This document shows positions 17,546-26,589 of a stretch of 38,090 nt of DNA, piece after piece (the stretch's first letter is position 1; each line of letters starts with the position of its first letter). The DNA is from an uncultured Clostridia bacterium (GTDB lineage Bacteria; Bacillota; Clostridia; Lachnospirales; Lachnospiraceae). The position numbers and the translations under genes were made by a program. The notes below the pieces were generated by a model that had not been told where the DNA came from, did not search any database, and saw nothing but the letters and a program-made list of their open reading frames with translations. Location: positions 1-38,090 of the forward strand of contig CAMIZL010000021.1 of assembly GCA_946403295.1 (NCBI GenBank). The letters are read 5' to 3'.

Positions 17546-17574
17546 ATTATGAAACCGGGGTAAGGAAAAGTCAA
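17546..17574 (-). promoter_or_regulatory. Promoter of tRNA-Pro
   Basis: Minus-strand TTGACT (plus 17569-17574) and CATAAT (plus 17546-17551), with a spacer of 17 bp, ending 16 bp before the tRNA 5' end. Confidence 0.65.
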
Positions 17575-17584
17575 GGAAAAAAAG

Positions 17585-17612
17585 TTCGACAATCCGGTGC
17601 GAATGATATAAT
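17585..17612 (+). promoter_or_regulatory. Probable promoter of the YhhN-like gene
   Basis: TTCGAC (17585-17590) and a consensus TATAAT (17607-17612) with a 16-bp spacer. The leader to the ATG at 17739 would be about 120 nt and holds three short repeats. Confidence 0.55.
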
Positions 17613-17645
17613 ATTGTTTAATAAATGTCAACCGTTATTTATTCT

Positions 17646-17711
17646 GCGGTGCCGGACCATATTTGTTTTGCTACTCCGGACCATGTTTGTTTACGGTGCC
17701 GGACCGGAGTA
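17646..17711 (+). repeat. Three short direct repeats around CCGGACC in the YhhN-like leader
   Basis: CCGGACC occurs at 17652, 17676 and 17699 (spacing 24 and 23 bp). The first two are followed by ATATTTGTTT and ATGTTTGTTT. TACTCCGG (17672-17679) can also pair with CCGGAGTA (17704-17711), forming a hairpin just before the RBS. Confidence 0.7.
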
Positions 17712-17738
17712 TAACACGTTTCGAAGGGGATCAGCCAA

Positions 17739-18491
17739 ATGCAATACGACAAACTCATAACCAAATATTTTATCTCGATCGAGGCGATCATATACGTCAC
17801 GTTCATTTTGCTCGATATACTCGGCACGACCCCCGCTCTGTCGGACATCTTCAAATATTCGGGCATCATTGTTGTCTTTGCTTTCGCTCTTTATTGGTGC
17901 ATAAAAAGACGCGACAGGAACCGGACCGTCGTCACAAGCGCGCTGTTATTTACCGCCGTTGCCGACTTTTTTCTGCTCTTTTGTTCGGATGACATTCGTC
18001 TTCTCATCCCCGGCCTTTTGTCCTTCTCCGTCACTCAGACGCTTTACTACGTCCACCTGACCGAAAGCAAACGAAAGAACAAGCGCATACTCATTCCCTG
18101 TCTTGTATTTGTTTTGTCCGCGGTATCCTCGTGTATCATCGACCTTTTGCTCTCCTACGACACAGTCGCTCTGATACTTATCACGCTCGTATTTTACTAT
18201 GCGATCACCTTTGCGTTAAACACAGCGGGTTCCGTGGCAAGATGCAAAAAAAGCCGTTTGCGCACCGACTTTATCTTCGCTCTCGGTCTGATCCTTTTTG
18301 TCCTTTGCGACATAAACGTTCTCCTTCGCCATCTCAATACTTTCTTCTTCGAAGCTGTACCTCGCACTATGGTAGAAGCAAGCATCTTCCTTTCGTGGGT
18401 ATTTTATCTTCCCGCCCAGGTTCTCATAGCTCTTCACTGTAAAACATCAGACGACCCCCGGCCTCTCGGTTCCGGCAGTAAAAACGCTTAA
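17739..18491 (+). CDS. YhhN-like (TMEM86/lysoplasmalogenase family) membrane protein
   Basis: A 250-residue protein with about eight hydrophobic helices and short charged loops. The pattern TAVADFFLLF (about 72-81) then GLLSFSVTQTLYYVHL resembles the YhhN family signature (an Asp in one helix, then an F-x-x-x-Q/H-x-x-Y helix). A second Asp lies in VLCDINVLL. Family members include lysoplasmalogenases that cleave vinyl-ether lysolipids; whether this one is active is not clear. The ATG at 17739 has the RBS GAAGGGGA. It sits 94 bp before the signalling giant, which has its own promoter. Confidence 0.68.
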   Translation: MQYDKLITKYFISIEAIIYVTFILLDILGTTPALSDIFKYSGIIVVFAFALYWCIKRRDRNRTVVTSALLFTAVADFFLLFCSDDIRLLIPGLLSFSVTQTLYYVHLTESKRKNKRILIPCLVFVLSAVSSCIIDLLLSYDTVALILITLVFYYAITFALNTAGSVARCKKSRLRTDFIFALGLILFVLCDINVLLRHLNTFFFEAVPRTMVEASIFLSWVFYLPAQVLIALHCKTSDDPRPLGSGSKNA

Positions 18492-18520
18492 AAGAAGCTT
18501 AAGAAAACGTGAAATCCGCC

Positions 18521-18549
18521 TTGTCTTTTTACCTATTTTTTTATATAAT
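18521..18549 (+). promoter_or_regulatory. Promoter of the signalling giant
   Basis: TTGTCT (18521-18526) and TATAAT (18544-18549) with a 17-bp spacer. It is followed by an AAGGAGG ribosome binding site (18569-18575) and ATG at 18586. Confidence 0.8.
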
Positions 18550-18585
18550 ATGATTTAATTATGGGGAAAAGGAGGAGACGACCTG

Positions 18586-21500
18586 ATGGATCCGTACGAG
18601 AATGTCATTTTCTTTGACAGATATCAGGTAGAACGCACGCTCGAAGAGGGCGCTTTTTGTATGTCTCTCATCGGTCACGATCTCGCAGCGAACCGCGATG
18701 TCCTTATCCGTCTCGTCAACCCCTCAGTCATTACAAAATACGAGATCGACAAGATCTGCTATGTAAAAGACATAGGTGTCATCCGTCATTTCGAAGCTCC
18801 CGGCATCTTAAAGATGCTCGAGACCGGCAATTATGCCAATACCATCTGTTCCATCTACGAATACAACAACAATACATTCCTTTCGGATCATCTCGTGAAA
18901 TACGGAAGACTTGACACCGTTACGGCGCTCAAGCTCGTCCGTCAGCTTGCATATGCGCTCCGTTATGCTCACGACCAGCACATCTACCACCGCAATCTTT
19001 GCGCGGAATGCGTTGCTCTTCACGAAAACGACCAGGGCGAGCTTTCGGCCGAGCTCTTTGACTTCGGCCTTTCATACATGATCGACTATTCAACCGCTTC
19101 GGGCAAGCAGGTTGATGAACATTTCGGCTATATGGCTCCCGAATCGACCGGTCTTCTTGACACAAAGATTGACGGCCGTTCGGATCTTTATTCCCTCGGT
19201 GCTCTTCTTTACCAGTTGATCACCGGAACGATCCCCTTCCACTCCGACAGCATCGACAGCATGGTATATCAGCATGTTGCCGTTCCCGTCAGGCCGCCCC
19301 ACGAAGTTGTCAGCGGTCTTTCGGGCGAAGCTTCGAGGATCACACAAAAACTGCTTGCAAAGGATCCCGATCAGCGTTACCAAACATGCAACGAAGTGAT
19401 CAACGACATTGACAGATTCCTTGCCGGAAGCATTGACAGCGAACTCTTCTCATCGAGCGGCGCCAATCTCATAAAGGCACTAGAATCGGATTCGAAATAC
19501 CTTTGCAGACGTCAGGAACTTAACGACATAAAAGCACTCGTCACAAAAGCCTTCGACAAAGGCGGTGTTTTCTACCTGCTGCGCGGTCCCAAGAATTGCG
19601 GCAAGAGCGATCTTTTCACCAACCTCTGTTCGGAGCTTGTGGCTGCTTCGATACCGTTCTTCAGGTGTCATTTCTCGCAGATCTCCTCTCCGGTTCCTTA
19701 TTCCGGTTTCAGCGAGATCCTTGATGACTTCCTCAGTCTCTTCAACAAATACGACAGGAAACTTCAGGTGACTGAAGGCCGACGCCTTGCCGGATTGCTT
19801 TCGGGCAGTACCGACACGGTTTTATCGTTCTGTCCCGAAATGAGATCCGTGCTTCCAAAGAGGACCGGCGGACTTTCTGAGCCCGAAGCCTTCAGAGACC
19901 AGCAGCACACTCTCATGCAGCTTGCTTCCTTCTTCCTTTCGCTTTACACACAGAAGAAGCCTTTTGTTTATATCTTTGACGACATTCATAATGCAGACCC
20001 CGCCAGCCTTGCGCTCATCGAAGAGATCGCACGCAGCGTCTCCTCCTACAAGGTCTTCATCATATGTTCATACAGTAACAACCTTTCATCCGAAAACGAC
20101 TACCTCAAGAACTTCCTCGACGGTCTTATCGAAAGAGGCTACAACAACTTCTTCGATCTGTTCCCTTACGACGAAGCCAGACTTGCGGGTTTCTTCAAGG
20201 ACCTTTTGAGCCTCGGTCATGACGACAGTCAGGCGCTTGCCTCATATCTCCTTCCCAAGACCGAAGGCAATCCTTATTATGCCGTCAACATCATCCGTTC
20301 AATGCTTGAAGATGATGTCATCTCGATCCGCGACGGTCATCTCGAACAAAACTGGCAACAGCTCAAGTCGCTCAATTCCGTAAGCGACATGAAAGAGATC
20401 ATCGAAAGAAGGATCAACAGCCTTGACGAGGACACCGTCACTCTCCTCGAGATAGCATCGGTTATCGGCACCGAATTCTCGCTCGACATCATTTCGATCA
20501 TTACCGACTTAAGAGTCGACGAGCTTATCAGGATGTTCGATCTTCCACTCAAGCGCAATCTCGTTGAGTACAGCTCTTCAAAGAATATTCTTGTTTTTGC
20601 TCATAACGATATTTATGATGCCATCATTTCGCGCATAGAGAAGCCGAGACTCGAAAGCCTGCATCTGTGGATCGCCAAGGCCATCGAGCTTTCGATTGAT
20701 TCGCATCCCGCAAATATATTCGCACTTTGCGGCCATCTTGATGCTGCCCGTGCCAATGCCGATCTTCGTACCCACATCATGACGGCTGCGCGCGCCGCTC
20801 TCGCTTCGAATGCGATAGATGCCGCCATCGGTTATTATGTGACCGCCCTTCGTCTCCTTGACGGTCAGGCCGCCACCGGAAATGCCGAGTGGAAAGAATG
20901 TAAGCGTTCGCTTGTACAGCTTTATCTCACCTGCGGACGATTCGACGATGCGATCGCCGCGGCAAACGATCTGCTCGCCGTCCTTCGTGACAACACCCAG
21001 ATAGCCAAGCTCCTTTATTACATAGGACTCGGTTATTTCAGACAGAGCCGTTTCAGGGAAGCCGAAGATGTCCTTATCAAAGCTCTTGATTACGTCGGCC
21101 ATGCTTTCCCCAAGAACAACATGGCTATCAAGACCTCTTCATTGCTCCTCAAGATAAACAAATCATTGCTCGGAAAGAACCCGAAATCCCTTGATGAATA
21201 CAGGGTTCCGCTTATGGGAGAAGAACTCGAGCAGGCCGTCACCACCGTCTCGATCTACGAAATTCTTTGCTGGATCTACGTATACAGCGATATGGGGCGT
21301 TTCGATTACGTTTGCCTCACGCTTTACAAGTATGCCAACAAACATTTCGGTTCATCGGTCCAGATGTCGATAGCATGCTCCGCTCTTTCGCTCTATTATA
21401 TGCTCCACGGAGAAGACTCGTTATCGGATTCGGCTCAGCACCTTTCTCTTAAGATGCGCCGTTCCAACAACGACGGTTTCGGTATCGCGAGAAGTCTTTT

Positions 21501-23451
21501 CTTCTCCGGCCTTTGCAAGCTTTGCCAGGGTGATGTCGAACGAAGCATCAAGCTCTTCACGGAAGCGGCCGAAGATTTCACACAGGTCGGAGATCTTTGG
21601 GAGATCAATAATACAAATTCATTCCTTGTTCTGGCTTATCTCTATGCAGGCGAATACGAGAAGTGCGAAAAGCTCGCCCTCGAAGTCATAGAGATCTCCA
21701 AGAAGATCAAGGACAGCCTTGCGCAGTGCCAGGCATATTCGGCACTCATCAGAAGCTATACACACCGCGGAAATTATCCCAAGGCTTCCGAAGTATCATC
21801 CCGTTGCGAGATGCTTGTCGGCCAAATGAGGCTTCCTTATATGACGACTCTCTTCAATCTCACATACGGCGAGCTTCTCATTGAACAATGCAAATACCGT
21901 GATGCCGTCAAGTACCTTGACGCAGCCAGAATATATTACGAGACAAATGATTTCGTCAGAGAATTCACCGCCTCGCTGTTCGGATACCTTTGTATCGCAA
22001 AGATCAAGCTTCTCGATACGGAGCGCGGCGATCTTGCCATGAACGAGATCCACAGTCACGAGCTTGATATCGGATCGTTGTGCGAGAAAGCTCTCGACGA
22101 GGTCGATCACAGGCCGAACCTTATCTTCTCGGCATACAGAGCAAACGCTCTTTACAATATCATCCTGAACAAACTTGAGAAAGCGGATTATTATTTCCGT
22201 AAAGCATCCGCTCTTGCTTCAGACTCGGGAATTCGTTACGAATCGGCTCTCATCGACTACGAATACGGATGCTTCCTTACAGCACAGCATCGCAATCACG
22301 AAGCACGCTATTATACCTTTGAAGCATATATGACCTTTTCGTCATTGTCCTCATCCGTTTATCTCAAACAATGTGAGGCGATCATTGCCGAAAAATATCA
22401 GGACGACTTCAAGGAGAATTCGCTCATCGCCAACGTTACGGCAAGACGTAACCGCATGAATATCGACCGAAAGGTCAATACTCTCCTCCACCTCGGAAGT
22501 ATCCTTACCTCCACGCTCGAGCTTGAGGAACTTCAAAAGAGGATCCTTAAGGATGCCGTTGAGCTTGTAGGCGCGGAAAGAGGAATCCTCTTCCTGTACC
22601 CCGAAAACGGAGAAAAGAGATTATATGTCGCTTCGGTTTACAACCTCGGCAACTTTGATACCAACACATACGACTGGATGCTTGAAGAAGTTGAAAAGAG
22701 CAAGCGACCCATCGTTATCAACGATATGCAATCGGATGAATTCCGTAAGCACTATACCAACATGGTACGCTACGGCATCAAGTCCGCCATGGCTATGCCG
22801 ATGTTCGTAAGAGGCGTCCTTTTCGGAGTTATATACCTCGATTCGAGACTTGTAAGACAGATCTTCAGTGATGATTATCTTGAGACGATGGAATTCATAG
22901 CCAACCAGGGCGGCGCTCCCATCGAGAATGCCCGTCTCTACCACAGAGCCATCACAGACGGTCTCACAGGCATCTACGGTCGTTCTTATCTCGATAACCT
23001 TATCATGGACAGAACGAGCGAGAATTCGATCGAACTCTCCGCTCTCATGATCGACGTTGATTTCTTCAAGAAATTCAACGATACATACGGTCATCCCTTC
23101 GGTGACAAGGTCCTCAAGATGATCGCGGGCGTCATGAAGCGCGTAAGCGGCGAACACGGCGTGCCTTGTCGTTACGGTGGCGAGGAATTCGTTATCCTTC
23201 TCGACATAAGCGATCCCGCTGCGGTTATGGAGATCGCCGAGAACCTTCGTCAATCGGTCGAGAATTCGACGATCGCATACAACAACGGGATCGAAGTGAC
23301 CATGGTCTCCGTCACGATAAGCGTCGGTGTTTCGATCTGGAACAGTTCATTCGAGCGTGTCGACCTCATAGAACATGCCGACAAGGCTCTGTATTATGCA
23401 AAACAGCACGGCAGGAACCGCTCGGTTCTCTGGACAGACGAACTTCAATAA
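18586..23451 (+). CDS. Pseudokinase / STAND-type ATPase / TPR-like / GAF / GGDEF signalling protein
   Basis: A 1621-residue soluble protein. Residues about 9-280 have a Hanks-type kinase fold, but the beta-3 Lys is Arg42 (VLIRLV), the catalytic loop reads HRNLCAEC (D to N137, K to C139, N to C142) and the glycine loop is poor. DFG (159-161) and APE (184-186) remain, so it is probably a pseudokinase. Next is an AAA_16/STAND-type ATPase with Walker A GPKNCGKS (334-341) and Walker B VYIFDDIHNAD (D465, D466). Helical TPR-like repeats fill about 710-1280. A GAF domain lies at about 1295-1447. The C-terminal GGDEF domain (about 1455-1615) keeps DGLTGIYGR, metal-binding D490-equivalent MIDVDFF (1488-1494) and GGEEF (1531-1535), so it is probably an active diguanylate cyclase. 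The RxxD inhibitory site is absent. The N-terminal architecture resembles the large kinase-AAA-GAF proteins of cyanobacteria and other bacteria. Confidence 0.93.
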   Translation: MDPYENVIFFDRYQVERTLEEGAFCMSLIGHDLAANRDVLIRLVNPSVITKYEIDKICYVKDIGVIRHFEAPGILKMLETGNYANTICSIYEYNNNTFLSDHLVKYGRLDTVTALKLVRQLAYALRYAHDQHIYHRNLCAECVALHENDQGELSAELFDFGLSYMIDYSTASGKQVDEHFGYMAPESTGLLDTKIDGRSDLYSLGALLYQLITGTIPFHSDSIDSMVYQHVAVPVRPPHEVVSGLSGEASRITQKLLAKDPDQRYQTCNEVINDIDRFLAGSIDSELFSSSGANLIKALESDSKYLCRRQELNDIKALVTKAFDKGGVFYLLRGPKNCGKSDLFTNLCSELVAASIPFFRCHFSQISSPVPYSGFSEILDDFLSLFNKYDRKLQVTEGRRLAGLLSGSTDTVLSFCPEMRSVLPKRTGGLSEPEAFRDQQHTLMQLASFFLSLYTQKKPFVYIFDDIHNADPASLALIEEIARSVSSYKVFIICSYSNNLSSENDYLKNFLDGLIERGYNNFFDLFPYDEARLAGFFKDLLSLGHDDSQALASYLLPKTEGNPYYAVNIIRSMLEDDVISIRDGHLEQNWQQLKSLNSVSDMKEIIERRINSLDEDTVTLLEIASVIGTEFSLDIISIITDLRVDELIRMFDLPLKRNLVEYSSSKNILVFAHNDIYDAIISRIEKPRLESLHLWIAKAIELSIDSHPANIFALCGHLDAARANADLRTHIMTAARAALASNAIDAAIGYYVTALRLLDGQAATGNAEWKECKRSLVQLYLTCGRFDDAIAAANDLLAVLRDNTQIAKLLYYIGLGYFRQSRFREAEDVLIKALDYVGHAFPKNNMAIKTSSLLLKINKSLLGKNPKSLDEYRVPLMGEELEQAVTTVSIYEILCWIYVYSDMGRFDYVCLTLYKYANKHFGSSVQMSIACSALSLYYMLHGEDSLSDSAQHLSLKMRRSNNDGFGIARSLFFSGLCKLCQGDVERSIKLFTEAAEDFTQVGDLWEINNTNSFLVLAYLYAGEYEKCEKLALEVIEISKKIKDSLAQCQAYSALIRSYTHRGNYPKASEVSSRCEMLVGQMRLPYMTTLFNLTYGELLIEQCKYRDAVKYLDAARIYYETNDFVREFTASLFGYLCIAKIKLLDTERGDLAMNEIHSHELDIGSLCEKALDEVDHRPNLIFSAYRANALYNIILNKLEKADYYFRKASALASDSGIRYESALIDYEYGCFLTAQHRNHEARYYTFEAYMTFSSLSSSVYLKQCEAIIAEKYQDDFKENSLIANVTARRNRMNIDRKVNTLLHLGSILTSTLELEELQKRILKDAVELVGAERGILFLYPENGEKRLYVASVYNLGNFDTNTYDWMLEEVEKSKRPIVINDMQSDEFRKHYTNMVRYGIKSAMAMPMFVRGVLFGVIYLDSRLVRQIFSDDYLETMEFIANQGGAPIENARLYHRAITDGLTGIYGRSYLDNLIMDRTSENSIELSALMIDVDFFKKFNDTYGHPFGDKVLKMIAGVMKRVSGEHGVPCRYGGEEFVILLDISDPAAVMEIAENLRQSVENSTIAYNNGIEVTMVSVTISVGVSIWNSSFERVDLIEHADKALYYAKQHGRNRSVLWTDELQ

Positions 23452-23462
23452 GAAATTAAAAA

Positions 23463-23503
23463 GAGGATGTTGCCTTTGTCACTCGGCAACATCCTCTTCA
23501 TTT
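23463..23503. terminator. Bidirectional terminator overlapping the end of the TPR gene
   Basis: GAGGATGTTGCC (23463-23474) pairs with GGCAACATCCTC (23485-23496). On minus a run of five T follows; on plus TTCATTTT follows. The TPR gene stop codon (23479-23481) lies in the loop, so one arm encodes the last residues of that protein. Confidence 0.85.
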
Positions 23504-24921
23504 TGTCCTTCAATATCTGTTTCTTCTTCTCCCAAAGCTTTCAATGCGTTCTCACAAGCTTCGAGTCGCTGCGGTATATAATCCCTCAGTGTGGAATTCG
23601 GAGCTACCGTCAGCATATGTCTGTAGTGGAAAATGGCTTCGTTGTAACGCCCGTCTTCCTCGAGTGCTTTTCCGAGATAATAAAGGGCGACATCGGAATT
23701 GGGATCAAAATCCGAAGCTGCGCTCAGCAATCTGACCGCCTCCGGGATATTTCCGTCATCCAGGCACTGTTTTCCTTCCTTATAAACAAGTTTTTCAGCG
23801 AGCGGATATATGTCCTCCCTCATCTTTGAAAGGATATCCTGCGCGTATTTACTCTGGATTCCTCCAAAATCGAGGTCCCAAAGATCCATCGCGAGATTGA
23901 TGAGTTCCTCATCCGAATATTCCTTTGAAACCAGATCGTTATATTTGCTCCAGGCATCAAAGAACGAGGAAAATGTCTCGTCTCCGACCGCGATCTCTAT
24001 CGTATCGTAAGTAATTCCGTTAAGCTGCGTTTTGAGGTCGGTAACCTGTTTGCGCAAACTCGTTATCTCTTTTTCCTGCTGCGATATCGCTGCCGTTTTG
24101 GCACTGAGTTCACTGCTGTAGTCAACTCTTCCGGCATTGTATTCCTCTCTGATCTCTGCTTCCTTCGAAGGAACTATCAGATAATAAACAACCGCGATAC
24201 CGATAAGAACTCCGACGATCAGATTGATGAAAAGCATCATGTTGGGTTTATCGTCACCGAAGAATTTTGAGAAAAAGCTTCTTCTCGAATGTTCGATACC
24301 CATCTCCTCGTCAAATTCGGTCTCGGCGGCCGATTGTGTCTGAAAGAGTCCCGGCTTCGTCTCAGGCGCGAGATTTTTCTCGACTTCGGAAAGATAACGC
24401 AGAACATCCGTGTCCGTATGATCGATCGCTCTGGCTTCAACAAGGATCTTCTTTGCTTTTTGATATTCATCCTGGCTGATATAAAGGAGGCCGAGCAGCT
24501 TCATTGCGCGGACATACCGCGGATACAACCCGACAGCCTTTTTAAGCTGGATGATAGCCGTATCGATATTGCCGATCTGCGCCGCTTCAAGTCCCAGATT
24601 GTATTTTTTGACCGCAGTGTTTATGTTCTCAAGCTCATCGGGATCGTCCTGAATGCGCTCGAGGAAATAATCCGCATCGTTTTCGTAATTATCGAGATTT
24701 CTGCTTATGACCCATTCGGTAAGGGCGCTGACTACCTCTCCCTGCTCATAATAAACAAGGCCGAGAAGGTTTCTCGCCTCGGTATTACACTTGTTATATA
24801 AGAGACTTCTTCGAAGAGAGATCGCAGCTCCTGTAAGATCCCTGACCTTAGCCTTTTCAAGTCCATCATTATAAAGGCGGTTAGATATCCTCACGAGCTT
24901 GTCATAAGGCCTATTGTTCAT
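23479..24921 (-). CDS. Membrane protein with TPR repeats on both sides of one transmembrane segment
   Basis: A 480-residue protein. N-terminal TPR-like repeats span about 10-185 (for example GLEAAQIGNIDTAIIQLKKAV). A transmembrane helix lies at about 229-250, a coiled coil at about 270-303, and a C-terminal TPR pair at about 380-465 (ALYYLGKALEEDGRYNEAIFHY). It is probably a bitopic scaffold; a precise role is unknown. A GTG at 24933 would add four residues, but ATG at 24921 has GGGTGG eight bases upstream, so I prefer it. The start lies inside the end of the small upstream ORF (11-bp overlap), which suggests coupled translation. It is convergent with the signalling giant. Confidence 0.85.
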   Translation of the reverse strand: MNNRPYDKLVRISNRLYNDGLEKAKVRDLTGAAISLRRSLLYNKCNTEARNLLGLVYYEQGEVVSALTEWVISRNLDNYENDADYFLERIQDDPDELENINTAVKKYNLGLEAAQIGNIDTAIIQLKKAVGLYPRYVRAMKLLGLLYISQDEYQKAKKILVEARAIDHTDTDVLRYLSEVEKNLAPETKPGLFQTQSAAETEFDEEMGIEHSRRSFFSKFFGDDKPNMMLFINLIVGVLIGIAVVYYLIVPSKEAEIREEYNAGRVDYSSELSAKTAAISQQEKEITSLRKQVTDLKTQLNGITYDTIEIAVGDETFSSFFDAWSKYNDLVSKEYSDEELINLAMDLWDLDFGGIQSKYAQDILSKMREDIYPLAEKLVYKEGKQCLDDGNIPEAVRLLSAASDFDPNSDVALYYLGKALEEDGRYNEAIFHYRHMLTVAPNSTLRDYIPQRLEACENALKALGEEETDIEGQNEEDVAE

Positions 24922-25054
24922 ATTGGTATCCACCCATGAACTGATCGAAAAGATCAGCCAAATCCTTTATGTCGGCTTTGAGGACGTTCTCCTCCACGCC
25001 GTCTGTTTCCTGGCTCATTTCAAATCTTGATACTTCCTCATCAAAATCGATCAT
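24911..25054 (-). CDS. Small acidic protein of unknown function
   Basis: A 47-residue acidic protein beginning MIDFDEEVSRFEMSQE. I do not recognise a family. The frame stays open upstream to 25120, but the ATG at 25054 has GAAGGAAG nine bases before it and the extra upstream residues look non-coding. The gene lies between proS (47 bp upstream) and the TPR gene (11-bp overlap), so it is probably part of one transcript and may work with the TPR membrane protein. Confidence 0.65.
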   Translation of the reverse strand: MIDFDEEVSRFEMSQETDGVEENVLKADIKDLADLFDQFMGGYQYEQ

Positions 25055-25101
25055 AGAGTATACTTCCTTCCGTACATAACCCGCTCCGCAAGCTTTGGTG
25101 G

Positions 25102-26544
25102 TTAATAGGCTCTTCCCCAATATACCAGCTTCTTTGCGGGTCTACCGCAGCAAACGCACTTATCACTGATCGCTTTGTGATCTCCGAAGGGGATGCAGCG
25201 TGATGTTGCCGCAGTGTCTTCTTTGATCTTGTCCTCGCAAGCCTGATCGCCGCACCACATAGCCTTGATGAAGCCGGGCTTGTTGTTGATGGTGTCGACG
25301 AACTCGTCGTATGTGGTTACCTCGTATGTATGAGCGTCTCTGTGTGCTCTTGCGGCTTCGAGCATATCCTTCTGGATCGTATCAAGAAGCTCTGCCGTGC
25401 TGTCGGCAGCACCGTCAAGGGTCATCTCGCTCTTCTCGAGAGTGTCACGTCTAACAGCCACGCAAACGCCTCTTTCGATATCCTTGGGACCGATCTCAAG
25501 TCTTACGGGGAATCCTCTCATCTCCTGCTCGGAATATTTGAAACCGGGACGCTTATCGGAATCATCGATCTTAACCCTGATACCCTTTGCCTTAAGGCTG
25601 TCCGCAAGTTTCTTCGCATTCTCCATAACGCCTTCCTTGTTCGGCATGATGGGAATGATGACTACCTGTGTGGGAGCGATCCTCGGAGGAAGCTTAAGTC
25701 CTCTGTCATCGCCGTGAACCATGATGACAGCACCGATAAGTCTTGTCGTCATGCCCCAGGATGTCTGATGCACATATGATAATTTATTGTCTTTATCCGT
25801 ATATTGAATATCAAATGCTTTAGCGAATCCGTCACCGAAATTGTGGCTTGTTCCGGACTGAAGAGCCTTGCCGTCATGCATGAGTGCTTCGATCGTGTAT
25901 GTAGCCATGGCTCCGGCAAATTTCTCTTTGTCCGTCTTCTGTCCTCTGACAACCGGGATAGCAAGTACTTCCTCACAGAAGTTCGCATAAACGTCAAGCA
26001 TCTGAATGGTACGTGCCTCAGCTTCCTCGGCTGTAGCATGTGCCGTATGGCCTTCCTGCCAGAGAAACTCTCTCGAGCGAAGGAAAGGACGCGTTGTCTT
26101 CTCCCAACGAACTACGCTGCACCACTGGTTATAAACCTTGGGAAGGTCTCTGTAGGATTGAACGATATTCTTGTAAAGGTCGCAGAAAAGAGTCTCGGAA
26201 GTAGGACGCACGCAAAGCTTCTCCTGAAGGGGTTCAAGACCGCCCTGTGTAACCCAGGCAACCTCGGGTGCAAAACCTTCCACATGATCCTTTTCTTTCT
26301 CAAGCAGGGACTCGGGAATGAACATGGGCATATAGACATTCTCTACGCCCGTTTCCTTAAATCTCTCATCGAGCTGTTTCTGAATAAGCTCCCAAATAGC
26401 GTATCCTGCGGGCTTTATTACCATACATCCCTTAACGCTCGAATAATCGGTAAGCTCCGCCTTGATGACTATGTCGGTATACCACTGGGCGAAATCCTCT
26501 TTCATGGAGGTGATCGCTTCAACCTGCTTCTTTTCCTGTTCCAT
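25102..26544 (-). CDS. proS: Prolyl-tRNA synthetase, archaeal/eukaryal type (ProS type 3)
   Basis: Charges tRNA-Pro. It is 480 residues long and lacks the large editing insertion of the usual bacterial ProRS. Class II motifs are visible: [27 protein letters not shown], and [21 protein letters not shown]. The anticodon-binding domain follows, and the C-terminal domain has paired cysteines (CGDQAC and CVCC) and ends in Tyr, as in this subfamily. The ATG at 26544 has GAGGA seven bases upstream. It follows metK after 45 bp, so the two are probably cotranscribed; there is no room for a T-box leader. Confidence 0.97.
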   Translation of the reverse strand: MEQEKKQVEAITSMKEDFAQWYTDIVIKAELTDYSSVKGCMVIKPAGYAIWELIQKQLDERFKETGVENVYMPMFIPESLLEKEKDHVEGFAPEVAWVTQGGLEPLQEKLCVRPTSETLFCDLYKNIVQSYRDLPKVYNQWCSVVRWEKTTRPFLRSREFLWQEGHTAHATAEEAEARTIQMLDVYANFCEEVLAIPVVRGQKTDKEKFAGAMATYTIEALMHDGKALQSGTSHNFGDGFAKAFDIQYTDKDNKLSYVHQTSWGMTTRLIGAVIMVHGDDRGLKLPPRIAPTQVVIIPIMPNKEGVMENAKKLADSLKAKGIRVKIDDSDKRPGFKYSEQEMRGFPVRLEIGPKDIERGVCVAVRRDTLEKSEMTLDGAADSTAELLDTIQKDMLEAARAHRDAHTYEVTTYDEFVDTINNKPGFIKAMWCGDQACEDKIKEDTAATSRCIPFGDHKAISDKCVCCGRPAKKLVYWGRAY

Positions 26545-26589
26545 CGTTTTATCCTCTTTTACTACTTGATTATTTTATTGCTCCAACGC

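Noticed and set aside
26545-26589. T-box leader before proS
   Set aside because: Only 45 bp separate it from metK, and there is no T-box consensus.
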